From: Halomonas salipaludis | Lineage (GTDB): Bacteria; Pseudomonadota; Gammaproteobacteria; Pseudomonadales; Halomonadaceae | Assembly: GCF_002286975.1 (NCBI RefSeq) | Contig: NZ_NSKB01000007.1 | Location: 62,001 to 126,000 of the forward strand | Direction of reading: 5' to 3' | DNA: 64,000 nucleotides | In this document: positions 35,253-44,665 of the stretch, piece after piece | Layout of the letters: each line of letters begins with the position of its first letter | How positions within the stretch are numbered: position 1 is the first letter of the stretch | Program-made: the position numbers and the translations under genes | Notes under the pieces: generated by a model | Told to the model about the DNA's origin: nothing | Seen by the model: the letters and a program-made list of their open reading frames with translations, nothing else | Database searches by the model: none

Positions 35253-36623
35253 ATGGGATTGGAAGAAATTCTCGTACTGGCGATGTTCGCCAGCTTCATG
35301 GGCCTGCTGCTGCTGGGCTTTCCGGTGGCCTGGGCGCTGGCCGGCATCGGCTTCGCCTTCGCCGTGCTCGGCCATGTGCTGGTGGAGTTCTTCGACGCCG
35401 ACCTGTGGTTCAGCTGGGGCGGCACCATCGGCGTGCTCGACCGACGTATCTACGGCATCGTCGCCAACGAGCTGATGGTGGCGCTACCACTGTTCATCTT
35501 CATGGGCATCATGCTTGACCGCTCGGGCATCGCCGAGCGGCTGATGAACTCGCTGGTCAAGGTGCTCGGCGGCCTGCGCGGCGGCTATGCGGTCACCGTG
35601 GTGATCGTCGGCGTACTGCTGGCCGCCTCCACCGGCATCGTCGGCGCCTCGGTGGTGCTGCTCGGCATGCTCTCGCTGGGGCCGATGATGCGCGCCCAGT
35701 ACAACAAGTCGCTGGCGGTGGGCACCGCCTGCTCGGTAGGCACCCTGGGCATCCTGGTGCCACCCAGCATCATGCTGGTGTTGATGGCCGACCGCCTGGG
35801 CACCTCGGACGCCTCGGTGGGGCGGCTGTTCATGGGCGCGCTGATTCCCGGCATCATGCTCGGCCTGATGTACATCGCCTATATCGTCATCGCCGCCTAT
35901 ATCAACAAGGACCTGGCCCCGGCGCCCAAGGACCGCGAGCCGCTGAACGCCCGCGCCTTCGTGCAGGTGTTCTGGGCGGTGCTGCCGCCGCTGGGGCTGA
36001 TCCTGGCGGTGCTGGGTTCGATCTTCACCGGCTTCGCCACCACCACCGAGGCCTCGGCGGTGGGCGCGCTGGGCGCGCTGCTGCTGGCACTGCTCAACCG
36101 CCGGCTGACGCTCACCGCGCTGCGCAAGGCGCTCTACCAGACCAGCCGCACCACCGCCTTCATCTTCGCGATCTTCATCGGCGCGACGATCTTCGCCGCG
36201 GTGCTGCGCGGGCTGGGCGGTGACGATGTGGTGCGCTTCGCACTGACCGGCTTGCCGTTCGGCGAAACCGGCATCGTGCTCACCGTGCTGGCGGTGGTGT
36301 TCCTGCTCGGCTTCTTCCTCGACTGGGTGGAGATCACCCTGATCATCCTGCCACTGGTGGCACCGGTGGTATTCAGCCTCGGCGTCGATCCGGTATGGTT
36401 TGCGATTCTCTTCGCGATCTGCCTGCAGACCTCGTTCCTGACGCCGCCGGTGGGTTTCGCGCTGTTCTATATCAAGGGCGTCTGCCCACCCGGTGTGACC
36501 ACCCGCGACATCTATATCGGCGTAGCCCCCTTCGTCGCCATCCAGTTGCTCGGGCTGCTGCTAGTATTCTGGTTCTCGAGCCTGGCCACCTGGCTGCCTG
36601 GTGAAGTCTACGGCGGCCGCTGA
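35253..36623 (+). CDS. dctM: TRAP transporter large permease subunit (DctM)
   Basis: 456 residues with about twelve helices; the sodium-driven transport subunit. Family signatures are LFIFMGIMLDRSGIAERLM (about 75), STGIVGASVVLLGMLSLGPM (about 127), SVGTLGILVPPSIMLVLM (about 160) and LDWVEITLIILPLVAPVV (about 355). The ATG at 35253 with GAGG upstream is preferred over a TTG six bases earlier. Lies 30 bases before bdhA in the same operon. Confidence 0.94.
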   Translation: MGLEEILVLAMFASFMGLLLLGFPVAWALAGIGFAFAVLGHVLVEFFDADLWFSWGGTIGVLDRRIYGIVANELMVALPLFIFMGIMLDRSGIAERLMNSLVKVLGGLRGGYAVTVVIVGVLLAASTGIVGASVVLLGMLSLGPMMRAQYNKSLAVGTACSVGTLGILVPPSIMLVLMADRLGTSDASVGRLFMGALIPGIMLGLMYIAYIVIAAYINKDLAPAPKDREPLNARAFVQVFWAVLPPLGLILAVLGSIFTGFATTTEASAVGALGALLLALLNRRLTLTALRKALYQTSRTTAFIFAIFIGATIFAAVLRGLGGDDVVRFALTGLPFGETGIVLTVLAVVFLLGFFLDWVEITLIILPLVAPVVFSLGVDPVWFAILFAICLQTSFLTPPVGFALFYIKGVCPPGVTTRDIYIGVAPFVAIQLLGLLLVFWFSSLATWLPGEVYGGR

Positions 36624-36653
36624 CCGCCCTTCCCCCTCTGTGGAGACAACCGC

Positions 36654-37436
36654 ATGCGCATGACTGACAAGATTGCCCTGATCACCGGCGCCGCCGGTGG
36701 TATCGGTCTGGCGATTGCCCAGGGCTTCGCCCGCGAGGGCGCCAAGGTCGCCATCAGCGACCTCGACCTCGACGCTGCCGAGCGCGCCGCCGCCGGTATC
36801 CGCGATGCCGGCGGCGAGGCAATGGCCGTGGCCATCGACGTCACCGACGAAGCCGCCGTGGATACCGGCTTCGCCAAGGTGGTGGACGCCTGGGGCCGCA
36901 TCGACGTGGCGGTGGCCAACGCCGGCATCCAGCATATCGAGGCGCTGGACAAGCTGAGCCTGGCCAACTGGCGCAAGGTCACCGGCGTACACCTCGATGG
37001 CGCCTTCCTGACCACCCGCGCCAGCCTGCGCCAGATGTACCAGCAGCATGGTGGCGGCTGCATCCTGTATATCGGCTCGGTGCACAGCAAGCTGGCCTCG
37101 CCGCTCAAGGCGCCCTATGTCGCCGCCAAGCACGGCCTGCTCGGGCTGTGCCGGGCGGTGGCCAAAGAGGGCGCCGCCCACGGTGTCAGCGCCAATGTGA
37201 TCTGCCCCGGCTTCGTGCGCACCCCGCTGGTGGAGAAGCAGATCCCCGAGCAGGCCCGTGAGCTGGGCATCAGCGAGGAGGAGGTGATCCGCGACGTGAT
37301 GCTCAAGGACACCGTGGACCAGGAATTCACTACGCTGGAAGATATCAGCGAGGTGGCGGTCAACCTAGCGGCCTTCCCCACGGCGGCGCTGACCGGTCAG
37401 TCGGTGGTGGTCAGCCACGGCTGGTATATGCAATGA
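36654..37436 (+). CDS. bdhA: D-3-hydroxybutyrate dehydrogenase
   Basis: NAD-dependent SDR that oxidises D-3-hydroxybutyrate to acetoacetate. The 260-residue protein has ITGAAGGIGLAIAQGFA (GxxxGxG cofactor site), VANAGIQHIE (NAG motif), IGSVHSKLASPLKAPYVAAKHG with the catalytic Ser and YxxxK (about 143-163; seen in parts) and the tail DQEFTTLEDISE ... ALTGQSVVVSHGW, which is nearly diagnostic for BdhA. Downstream of a TRAP transporter and overlapping or adjacent to aacS, so the operon imports and oxidises 3-hydroxybutyrate. Confidence 0.95.
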   Translation: MRMTDKIALITGAAGGIGLAIAQGFAREGAKVAISDLDLDAAERAAAGIRDAGGEAMAVAIDVTDEAAVDTGFAKVVDAWGRIDVAVANAGIQHIEALDKLSLANWRKVTGVHLDGAFLTTRASLRQMYQQHGGGCILYIGSVHSKLASPLKAPYVAAKHGLLGLCRAVAKEGAAHGVSANVICPGFVRTPLVEKQIPEQARELGISEEEVIRDVMLKDTVDQEFTTLEDISEVAVNLAAFPTAALTGQSVVVSHGWYMQ

Positions 37437-37456
37437 CAGCAGGAGAGACCCCGCAC

Positions 37457-39436
37457 ATGGACACGGCAGAGATCCTCTGGGAGCCCGGCCCGGCGCAGTA
37501 CGAGCAGAGCCAGATGGCCCACTACCTGCGCTGGCTGGCCAAGGCCGGCTATGGTGACTTCGCCGACTACCAGGCGCTGCACGCCTGGTCGATCGCCGAC
37601 CTCGAGGCCTTCTGGCGCTCGGTATGGGAGTTCTGCGGCCTCGAGGCCGAAACACCACCAACCGCAATGCTCGGCCGCCGCGAGATGCCTGGCGCCGAGT
37701 GGCTGCCCGGTGCGCGGCTCAACGTCGCCGCCAACCTGCTGCGCCACGCCCGCGGTGAGCGCGCCGAGCAGGAAGCGGTGGTGGCCATGGCCGAGTGCCG
37801 CGACACCCGGCGAGTGACCTTCGCCGAGCTCTACGACGATGTGGGTGCCTTCGAGGGCGTGCTGCGCGAGCACGGCGTGCAGGTCGGCGACCGTGTCGCC
37901 GGTCTGGTGGCCAACGGCTACGAGGCGCTGGTGGCCATGCTCGGCGCGGCGAGCCTCGGTGCGGTGTGGTCGTCGGCCTCGCCGGACTTCGGCGTCGAGG
38001 CCACCATCGACCGTTTCGGCCAGATCGAGCCGGCGCTGCTGGTGGCAGTCAACGGCTACGGCTATGGCGGCAAGACCTTCCCGCGCCTCGAGCAGATCGG
38101 CCAGCTCGCCGAGCGCCTGCCCAGCGTGCGCCAGGTGATCGTGGTCGACCAGTTGCCCGGCACCGGCCTGCCACCGGGCGAGCGCTTCAGCGCCTGGGAC
38201 ACGGCACTGGCCCGCCACCGCGGCAGCGCGCCCTCGTTTACGCCGCTACCGGCCGACCATCCGCTCTATATCCTTTACTCCTCGGGCACCACCGGCAAGC
38301 CCAAGTGCATCGTCCATGGCGCCGGAGGCATCCTGCTCAACCACGCCAAGGAGCTGATGCTGCACGGCGACCTTGGCCTCGGCGACCGGCTGCTCTACTT
38401 CACTACCTGCGGTTGGATGATGTGGAACTGGCAGGCCTCGGGGCTGCTCACCGGCGCCACCCTGGTGACCTACGACGGCTCGCCGGGCTATCCGGACATG
38501 GACCTGATGTGGCGCACCGCCGAAGCCGAGCGCCTGACCCACTTTGGCACCAGCGCCCGTTTCCTTGCCGAGTGCCGCAAGCAGCAGCTGACCCCGGGGC
38601 GCGATCACGACCTTAGCTCGCTGCGGGTGATCTTCTCCACCGGCTCACCGCTGCTGCCGGAAGACTACGACTGGGTCTACGGCGATGTCTCCGGCGACCT
38701 GCTGCTCGGCTCGATCGCCGGCGGCACCGATATCTGCGGCTGCTTCGTCGGCAGCACCCCGCTGCTGCCGGTGCGCCGCGGCGAGATCCAGTGCCGCTTC
38801 CTGGGCGTCGACGCGGTGGCCTACTCCCCGGACGGCGAGGCCCTCGACAACGCCCGCGGCGAACTGGTGTGTCGCCAGCCGCTGCCGTCGATGCCGGTCA
38901 GCTTCTGGGACGACGCCGACGGCCAGCGCTACCATGACGCCTACTTCGCCAGCTTCCCCGGGGTCTGGGCCCACGGCGACTTCGTACGCTTCACTGCCGA
39001 GGGCGGCGCGGTGATCTACGGCCGCTCCGATGCCACCCTGAACCCCGGCGGCGTACGCATCGGCACCGCCGAGATCTACCGTCAGGTGGAAACGGTCGAG
39101 GCCGTGGCCGACAGCCTGGTAGTGGGCCGCCCCATCGACGGCGACGTGGAAGTGGTGCTGCTGGTGACCCTGGTTCCCGGCCAGGCGCTCGACGAAGTGC
39201 TGCTCAAGCAGCTGCGCCAGCGCATCCGCCAGCACGCCAGCCCGCGCCACGTGCCGGCGCATATCGTCGCGGTGCCGGCGGTGCCCTATACCCGCAGCGG
39301 CAAGAAGGTCGAACTGGCAGTGGCGCGCATGCTGCAGGGCGACACCAAGGCCGAGAACCGCAGCGCGCTGAGCAACCCCGAGTCGCTGGACGCGATCCAC
39401 GATGCCCTGGATGAAGCCAAGCTGCTGCCGGGCTGA
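37457..39436 (+). CDS. aacS: Acetoacetyl-CoA synthetase
   Basis: Activates acetoacetate to acetoacetyl-CoA with ATP. 659 residues of the acyl-adenylate-forming family: ILWEPGPAQYEQSQMAHYLR at the N-terminus (AacS-type ACAS_N region), P-loop LYSSGTTGKPKCIVHG (about 275), FTTCGWMMWNWQASGLLTGA (about 315; the AacS/Acs motif), GGTDICGCFVG (about 422), NPGGVRIGTAEIYRQVE (about 530) and the C-terminal Lys in YTRSGKKVELAV. I choose the ATG at 37457, with AGGAGAG upstream, over the one at 37433 overlapping bdhA. Acetoacetyl-CoA would then be split by a thiolase encoded elsewhere. Confidence 0.94.
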   Translation: MDTAEILWEPGPAQYEQSQMAHYLRWLAKAGYGDFADYQALHAWSIADLEAFWRSVWEFCGLEAETPPTAMLGRREMPGAEWLPGARLNVAANLLRHARGERAEQEAVVAMAECRDTRRVTFAELYDDVGAFEGVLREHGVQVGDRVAGLVANGYEALVAMLGAASLGAVWSSASPDFGVEATIDRFGQIEPALLVAVNGYGYGGKTFPRLEQIGQLAERLPSVRQVIVVDQLPGTGLPPGERFSAWDTALARHRGSAPSFTPLPADHPLYILYSSGTTGKPKCIVHGAGGILLNHAKELMLHGDLGLGDRLLYFTTCGWMMWNWQASGLLTGATLVTYDGSPGYPDMDLMWRTAEAERLTHFGTSARFLAECRKQQLTPGRDHDLSSLRVIFSTGSPLLPEDYDWVYGDVSGDLLLGSIAGGTDICGCFVGSTPLLPVRRGEIQCRFLGVDAVAYSPDGEALDNARGELVCRQPLPSMPVSFWDDADGQRYHDAYFASFPGVWAHGDFVRFTAEGGAVIYGRSDATLNPGGVRIGTAEIYRQVETVEAVADSLVVGRPIDGDVEVVLLVTLVPGQALDEVLLKQLRQRIRQHASPRHVPAHIVAVPAVPYTRSGKKVELAVARMLQGDTKAENRSALSNPESLDAIHDALDEAKLLPG

Positions 39437-39461
39437 GCTGCGCAGGCATGCTGGAGCAAAG

Positions 39462-39490
39462 GATCAGGCCCCGCGTCGCGGGGCCTGATC
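39462..39490 (+). terminator. Terminator of the 3-hydroxybutyrate operon
   Basis: GATCAGGCCCCGC and GCGGGGCCTGATC form a perfect 13-bp stem with a 3-base loop, 26 bases after the aacS stop. Strong hairpin; the T-tract is lacking (ACATCC follows). Confidence 0.75.
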
Positions 39491-39547
39491 ACATCCGCGG
39501 GCGTGGCTGCTAGAATGGCGGAAATCTTTCAGCTACGTGACGTTTTC

Positions 39548-40285
39548 ATGACCCAGCCACCCTCGTCCTTCCATCCCCTGCGCATTCTCTTCTACAACCT
39601 GCTCGGCATCGCCCTGGTGCTCAGTTGGTGGTCGCCCAACCTGCTGATCTGGGAAGAGCTCGACGACGCGGTGTTCTTCGTCACCAACGCCTGGCTGCAT
39701 GCAGACAACATGGCCTGGGTAACCTTCGTCGCCGCGGTCAACAACCGCTGGTTCGACGTGGTTAGTTTCCTGTTCCTGCTGGCTATCTACCTATGGGCGA
39801 TCCGCCGCGACCCGGTAGCCGAGCATCGCCTGCTGCGCTGGGGCGGCATCGGCATCACCATGCTGCTCACCGCAGGCATCCTCAGCCAGGCGGTGCGCTA
39901 CGCCATTCCCTGGGAGCGCCACAGCCCCACCCTGGTCTATGACGACGTCAACCTGATCACCCAGATGGTCGGCTTCTCTACCAAGGACGTCTCGGCAACC
40001 AGCTTCCCCGGCGACCACGGCATGATGCTGATGCTGTTCACCGCCTTCATGTGGCGCTTCGCCGGGCGCAGCGTGGGCCTGGTCAGTGCGCTGTTTGCCA
40101 TCTTGAAGAGCTTCCCGCGGATACTCGGTGGCGCCCACTGGTTCAGCGACATCTTCATGGGCGCGCTGGCGATCTGCTTGATCACCCTGCCCTGGGTGCT
40201 GTGCACGCCCGTGGCGCCGGCCACGGCGCGCGCGATTACCCGCGGCATGGTAGCGGTCAAGACCCGGCTACTGCCCGCCCGCTAG
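39548..40285 (+). CDS. PAP2-family phosphatase-like membrane protein
   Basis: 245 residues with five or six hydrophobic helices. PAP2 motifs 2 and 3 are recognisable as SFPGDHG (about 156, in place of PSGH) and RILGGAHWFSD (about 195), with the catalytic His and Asp. Motif 1 (KX6RP) is not evident; RYAIPWERHSP stands near the expected place. Similar proteins include LpxT-type lipid A phosphotransferases and undecaprenyl-PP phosphatases; which one applies here is not clear. The ATG at 39548 was chosen because earlier frames run back into the aacS terminator region. Confidence 0.82.
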   Translation: MTQPPSSFHPLRILFYNLLGIALVLSWWSPNLLIWEELDDAVFFVTNAWLHADNMAWVTFVAAVNNRWFDVVSFLFLLAIYLWAIRRDPVAEHRLLRWGGIGITMLLTAGILSQAVRYAIPWERHSPTLVYDDVNLITQMVGFSTKDVSATSFPGDHGMMLMLFTAFMWRFAGRSVGLVSALFAILKSFPRILGGAHWFSDIFMGALAICLITLPWVLCTPVAPATARAITRGMVAVKTRLLPAR

Positions 40286-40305
40286 CGACCATCTCCCGAC
40301 ACGAC

Positions 40306-40331
40306 AACGCCGGCCCCTTGAGGCCGGCGTT
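40306..40331. terminator. Bidirectional terminator between PAP2 and META genes
   Basis: AACGCCGGCC and GGCCGGCGTT form a 10-bp stem with a 6-base loop. It lies between two convergent genes. TTGTTC follows on the plus strand and GTCGTG on the minus strand. Confidence 0.65.
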
Positions 40332-40363
40332 GTTCAGTTCGCGCCACGACAGGGCATGCCCGA

Positions 40364-40819
40364 TCAGCGGCGCTGAAAGCCCCCCAGTACGCGGCTATCG
40401 CTGCCGAAGAATACCAGGCGGTCGTGGTCGATCAGGTAGCGGTAGGCGTTTTCCAGCATGTCATCGACGCGCTGGGCGTCGGCCATATCGGGGCAGGCCA
40501 TGCGCGTCGAGGAGAGTTCGCTGATGCGGATGCGGTTGCCATCGTCGAACTGCACCCGCCCATTGAGCTGGTTACAGCCATTGTTGCCGCTCAGGCGCAG
40601 TGCCCCCCCATTGGGCTGGACCTCGATATAGGGTCGCTGTTCGCCGGACCAGCGCTCGGCGGTGCCCAGCAGGATCAGCTGCCAGCGCTCGCCGACCATC
40701 GGCGACTGCTCGGCGCGAGTATCGGGCTCGGGGGCTCGTTCGGGAGCCGGCGCCGGGGAGCGGGCACAGCCTGCCATGACCGCCATCGCCAGCAGCGCGG
40801 GAATCCATGTCTTGCGCAT
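40364..40819 (-). CDS. META/HslJ-domain lipoprotein
   Basis: 151 residues with a lipoprotein signal ending VMAGC (Cys18), then a proline-rich linker and a META domain: WQLILLG near 46, LSGNNGCNQLNGRVQF (about 75, the typical G-xNxCN turn), STRMACPD (about 104) and a C-terminal LVFFG. Such outer-membrane lipoproteins are linked to heat or antibiotic stress tolerance (HslJ) in enterobacteria. The function here is open. Confidence 0.88.
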   Translation of the reverse strand: MRKTWIPALLAMAVMAGCARSPAPAPERAPEPDTRAEQSPMVGERWQLILLGTAERWSGEQRPYIEVQPNGGALRLSGNNGCNQLNGRVQFDDGNRIRISELSSTRMACPDMADAQRVDDMLENAYRYLIDHDRLVFFGSDSRVLGGFQRR

Positions 40820-40927
40820 CGTCGTTCCTCGGTGAAAGACTCCAGCGACAAGAGTGCCGCAAGGCTCTCCGCTTGGCCAGCTCAGCCTGTATCATGAGGG
40901 CTGGATGACACTGCTCACGGAGAGACC

Positions 40928-41332
40928 ATGCTTCACGCGCTGCACAACGACGACCTGGGAAAACTGCTCCTGCGCCTCTCGGTGGGCGGCCTGATGCTAC
41001 TGCACGGCATCGCCAAGCTCACCAACCCCGACAGCCTGACCTGGATCGGCAATGCCCTCAGCGCCCAGGGGCTGCCGAGCTTTCTCGCCTACGGCGTGCT
41101 GGTCGGCGAGATCGTCGCCCCGCTGATGGCGATCATCGGCCTGCAGACGCGCCTCGCCGGCCTGCTGATGACATGCAACATGCTGGTGGCGATCTTCCTG
41201 GTGCACCGCCACGAGCTGCTCGACTTCCAGGCCAACGGCGCCTGGGCGCTGGAGCTGCAGGGCCTGTTCCTGTTCGGCGCCGCCGCCATCATGTTCCTGG
41301 GCAGCGGGCGCACCGCCTACCGGCCGGACTGA
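40928..41332 (+). CDS. DoxX family membrane protein
   Basis: 134 residues with four hydrophobic segments. The family pattern is visible as LLRLSVGGLMLLHGIAKL (helix 1) and YGVLVGEIVAPLMAIIGL followed by TRLAGLLMTCNMLVAI. DoxX relatives take part in quinone or redox-linked membrane functions, but the role of this type is not established. Divergent from the META gene, convergent with the ABC ATPase gene. Confidence 0.88.
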   Translation: MLHALHNDDLGKLLLRLSVGGLMLLHGIAKLTNPDSLTWIGNALSAQGLPSFLAYGVLVGEIVAPLMAIIGLQTRLAGLLMTCNMLVAIFLVHRHELLDFQANGAWALELQGLFLFGAAAIMFLGSGRTAYRPD

Positions 41333-41347
41333 GGGGGCGCCAGACGC

Positions 41348-42109
41348 TCAACCTTCATTGCGCTCGAGAAATTTCTGGACTCGTTCGGTACTCGGGCGTG
41401 TAAAAAAGGTCTCCGGATCCGCACTCTCGATGATCCGCCCTTTGTCGAGAAACACGACCTGGTCGGAGACGGCCCGAGCGAACGTCATCTCATGGGTGAC
41501 GATGACCATCGTATAGCCCTCCGCGGAGAGGGCTTTGATCACCGCCAGCACCTCGCCGACGAGCTCGGGATCCAGGGCCGAGGTCGGCTCATCGAAGAGC
41601 ATCACTTCCGGTCTCATCGCCAGTGCCCGTGCGATCGCGACGCGCTGTTTCTGACCGCCGGATAGCGTATTCGGGTAGGCTGCGGTCTTGTGCGACATGC
41701 CGACCTTTTCGAGCAGCTCATGCGCATGCGCCTCGGCCTCCGACCTGGCCTTACCCAACACATGGATCGGGGCTTCGGTGACGTTATGCAAGACATTGAG
41801 ATGTGGCCAGAGATTGAAGCTTTGGAAGACCATTCCGGTGCGCGCACGTACCTTGGCAAGCTCCCTCATCGACATAGGCTTCCCGGCGTCGTTGACGCCA
41901 ATGCGCTGGCCGGCAATCGTGATGGTGCCGCGATCGGGTTGCTCAAGCCAGTTGACACACCGAAGCAGCGTCGACTTACCCGAGCCTGAAGACCCCAGGA
42001 TCGTGACGACGTCACCTTTCTTCACTACCAGGTCGACGTCACGCAACACCTCTACCCCATCAAAGCTCTTTGATAGATTTCGGATGGAGACCGCTGTCGT
42101 CTCAGACAT
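41348..42109 (-). CDS. Polar amino acid ABC transporter ATP-binding protein
   Basis: 253 residues of the GlnQ/HisP type: Walker [16 protein letters not shown] (about 36), Q-loop [15 protein letters not shown] (about 85), signature [15 protein letters not shown] (about 143), Walker [18 protein letters not shown] (about 165) and [13 protein letters not shown]. The start at 42109 has AGAGAGGG upstream and overlaps the stop of the preceding permease gene by 8 bases. Third transported-complex gene of the operon downstream of two permeases and a binding protein. Confidence 0.93.
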   Translation of the reverse strand: MSETTAVSIRNLSKSFDGVEVLRDVDLVVKKGDVVTILGSSGSGKSTLLRCVNWLEQPDRGTITIAGQRIGVNDAGKPMSMRELAKVRARTGMVFQSFNLWPHLNVLHNVTEAPIHVLGKARSEAEAHAHELLEKVGMSHKTAAYPNTLSGGQKQRVAIARALAMRPEVMLFDEPTSALDPELVGEVLAVIKALSAEGYTMVIVTHEMTFARAVSDQVVFLDKGRIIESADPETFFTRPSTERVQKFLERNEG

Positions 42110-42767
42110 TATCAAACCCTCTCTTTGCGCTGAAACGCCCACACTGCTTAATGATAATCTCCATGATCATGCTCACCAGCCAGTAGCATCCGATCACCAC
42201 GATAAAAGCTTCGGTTGGAATGAAATAGGTACCCGACAAGCTATTGGCCGCAGCGGTCAACTCACGAACGGTGATAATGACCAGGAAGGCGGTATCCTTC
42301 AGTGCATAGATCAACTGGTTGCCGATCAGGGGGCGAGACCGCATGATGATCTGAGGAAGAATCAGACGAAGAAACATCTTGCCGGTGTTGAAGCCATAAG
42401 CCCGTGCAGCCTCCACTTGTCCGGGAGGAAAGGTCTGACGAACCCCACGGAATATCTCGGCGAAATAGCAGCCATGATAGACAGCTAACGCACCAACACC
42501 GGCCCACCACGCATTCAACCTGATGCCGAAGCTGGGTAACCCGTAATAGAGCAGGTACACAAGAATCAGGAAGGGCAGCATTCGCATGGAGTCGACGAAG
42601 ATCCTGAGTGGTACCTCCAGCCTTGGTCGCGCACCTTCCAGTATGTAGAGCATGCCACAGCCGATGACGAAAGCGGCCGATATGGAGAGACCGAATATCT
42701 CGAGCGTACTTATGAAGCCGGCGATGAACTGATCTCTCTCTAGCCAAAGAATTTCCCAGTTGCTCAT
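42102..42767 (-). CDS. Amino acid ABC transporter permease (HisM/GlnP type), second copy
   Basis: 221 residues with five hydrophobic helices and the permease loop [22 protein letters not shown] (about 130; EAA motif). Typical polar amino-acid importers use two such permeases, as here. AAGGAGG lies 5 bases before the ATG. The DNA is visibly richer in A+T than most of the window. Confidence 0.92.
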   Translation of the reverse strand: MSNWEILWLERDQFIAGFISTLEIFGLSISAAFVIGCGMLYILEGARPRLEVPLRIFVDSMRMLPFLILVYLLYYGLPSFGIRLNAWWAGVGALAVYHGCYFAEIFRGVRQTFPPGQVEAARAYGFNTGKMFLRLILPQIIMRSRPLIGNQLIYALKDTAFLVIITVRELTAAANSLSGTYFIPTEAFIVVIGCYWLVSMIMEIIIKQCGRFSAKRGFDNV

Positions 42768-42776
42768 TATGCCTCC

Positions 42777-43418
42777 TTACTCGGCCAGACGATTGGCACG
42801 ATGCTCGGCAATCCGCTGCAGCCATACCAGGCAGCCGATAATCGCCATGTAAAGCGCACAGGCAACCAGGATCGGGGGCAAGGGCTCGTAGGTCACCGCC
42901 GATATTCTGTTGGTGACGCGCGTCAGGTCGACGATGCCAATTACAGCAATGGCCGGGCTGCCCTTGATCAGGAATGACATCTCATTGACCAGCCCAGGCA
43001 AACTGGTGATCATCAGTTGCGGAAACATGATACGGCGGAACGTGACCCATGGGGTCATGCCCATGGACATGGCAGCTTCACGCTGCTCACGAGAGAAATT
43101 GCCGAAAGCACTCCGCCAAATCTCGGCATTGAAAGCCGTGGTATTGATGGTTAACGCCAGGATACCGGCCAGGTTTCTATCCAGCTGTATCCCGAAGTTG
43201 GGAGCACTGAGAAATATGAACAGGGTCAGTGTCACTAGTGGAGTGGCGCGTGCCAGACTGATGTAGAGCACCAGAATCTGGTCAATGATGGGAATTCTCG
43301 CCAGCCGCACCAATGCCAACAGCAAGCCAGCCACCACACCGATGGCAATCGATACCCCCGAGATCCAGAGGGTGACCCAAGCCCCCTCCAGCAACATGCT
43401 CCAAGCACTTGCATTCAC
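42777..43418 (-). CDS. Amino acid ABC transporter permease (HisQ/GlnP type), first copy
   Basis: 213 residues, five helices, EAA loop REAAMSMGMTPWVTFRRIMFPQ (about 138; shown in part). The start codon is GTG. The stop is 9 bases before the second permease start, so the two are coupled. Lies 83 bases after the binding-protein gene stop. Confidence 0.92.
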   Translation of the reverse strand: MNASAWSMLLEGAWVTLWISGVSIAIGVVAGLLLALVRLARIPIIDQILVLYISLARATPLVTLTLFIFLSAPNFGIQLDRNLAGILALTINTTAFNAEIWRSAFGNFSREQREAAMSMGMTPWVTFRRIMFPQLMITSLPGLVNEMSFLIKGSPAIAVIGIVDLTRVTNRISAVTYEPLPPILVACALYMAIIGCLVWLQRIAEHRANRLAE

Positions 43419-43501
43419 AATGCCGCTCTCCCATCGAACGAAGATTGATCGGCGTCGATAGAGGCTATCGACGCCGCTGTAGGGAGTGTTTCAAAGGGAG
43501 G

Positions 43502-44404
43502 CTATTCGCCGATGCCAGCCAACTCGTGAAACTGTTCCACGCTGGTCAACGGCTCTTGCGGAAGATCAGGAAAGCTCTCGCCGAACCAGGTCTCCTGGAG
43601 CTCCGCGAGGCGACCGCTATCGCGCATCTCGGAGAGAAACTCGGTCATGAATTCGAGCAGTTCAGGGCTGTTCTTGGGAATCGGCCAGGAGACATAGCCG
43701 GGACCGGACACCGCCGGGCCTTGGGCAAAGACATCCGGGCGCGAGCTGACCAGTACATTGACCGGCACGGCCGAGTCGATCACGAAATCCAGACGCCCAT
43801 TGGCCAGGTCTGAGAAGGCTTCGGGGTAAGACTCGTATTGCACCACATCGCCCAGGGCACCGCCCTCCTCGGCCAGCATTTCCTCGAGCTCGGGCAGTCT
43901 CGAGAGCAGTACGCTACCGGCCTGGACGCCGACGGTCATGCCACTCAGGTCCCCGACATCGGCAATACGTTCGTCGTCCGCACGCTTGATGGCAAAGTGC
44001 TGGGCCGACGCATAGGGAGGCGTGTAGTTGAAGACGCGCAGCCGCTCGTCGGAGACCGACGCCCCCGTCAAGGCCATATCGTACTGACCGCCGGACACGG
44101 CGGCGAGAAGCCCTGTCCAAGGCAGTATCTCCTGGCGAATTTCGAAATCTGCGTATGCCCGAAGCTCTTCCAGCATATCGGTATTGAAGCCTACCGCATC
44201 GCCGCCATCGATATAGTTGAATGGCGAGTAATTATCCTCTGTCGCGACGATCATGTAGCCACGGCTTTCGATCTCATCCAGATCCGCTGCTACCCCTTCC
44301 GCGGGCAGTATCAGCAGCCCCGCAGCCATGGTAAGTGCCAGGCAACTAATGGCCGGGCGATGGAGGATCAGCGTAGAACATTGACGAAACATTGCAGAAA
44401 TCAT
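43502..44404 (-). CDS. Amino acid ABC transporter substrate-binding protein
   Basis: 300 residues, signal peptide LALTMAAGLLILPAEGVA (about 22-40), then an SBP_bac_3 fold: MIVATEDNYSPFNYID (about 51), VGFNTDMLEEL (about 72), QYDMALTGASVSDERLRVFN (about 107) and LDFVIDSAVPVNVLV (about 205). Such proteins bind polar or charged amino acids or opines. The ligand is not evident. The start is taken at 44404 where GAGGTG precedes ATG; the upstream ATG adds 11 residues unlike a signal peptide. Divergent from the MocR regulator gene. Confidence 0.9.
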   Translation of the reverse strand: MISAMFRQCSTLILHRPAISCLALTMAAGLLILPAEGVAADLDEIESRGYMIVATEDNYSPFNYIDGGDAVGFNTDMLEELRAYADFEIRQEILPWTGLLAAVSGGQYDMALTGASVSDERLRVFNYTPPYASAQHFAIKRADDERIADVGDLSGMTVGVQAGSVLLSRLPELEEMLAEEGGALGDVVQYESYPEAFSDLANGRLDFVIDSAVPVNVLVSSRPDVFAQGPAVSGPGYVSWPIPKNSPELLEFMTEFLSEMRDSGRLAELQETWFGESFPDLPQEPLTSVEQFHELAGIGE

Positions 44405-44665
44405 GAGGCACACCTCAGTATTATTGTTGAAAGACACGATACGGCTAGCACTTTACTGAAGTGATGGCGCATCGCTGTCCCCACCCTAATGAATCCCAAG
44501 GGCTAGGCTATAGAGCCAGTTTGGCCTCCTCGATTGGCCAGATAGCAGTCAATCGTCAATGCCAGGCGTATCTTCGGCTCGCCATACGCAGTGCACCGTT
44601 CCTGGCCTGGTTCTTGCAGCATATGTGGCATAAGCGACTGTCCTCGCAACGCTTCGGGAGCCACC
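44405..44665. other. Divergent control region, ABC importer / MocR gene
   Basis: 261 bases without a gene. Visible elements: CACTT-N5-AAGTG near 44445-44459, TAGAGCCA at 44511-44518 (also found at 47573-47580 upstream of the aminotransferase gene), and TTGGCC repeated with a 7-base gap (near 44521-44539). These are candidate MocR sites; no promoter is clear. Confidence 0.4.
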
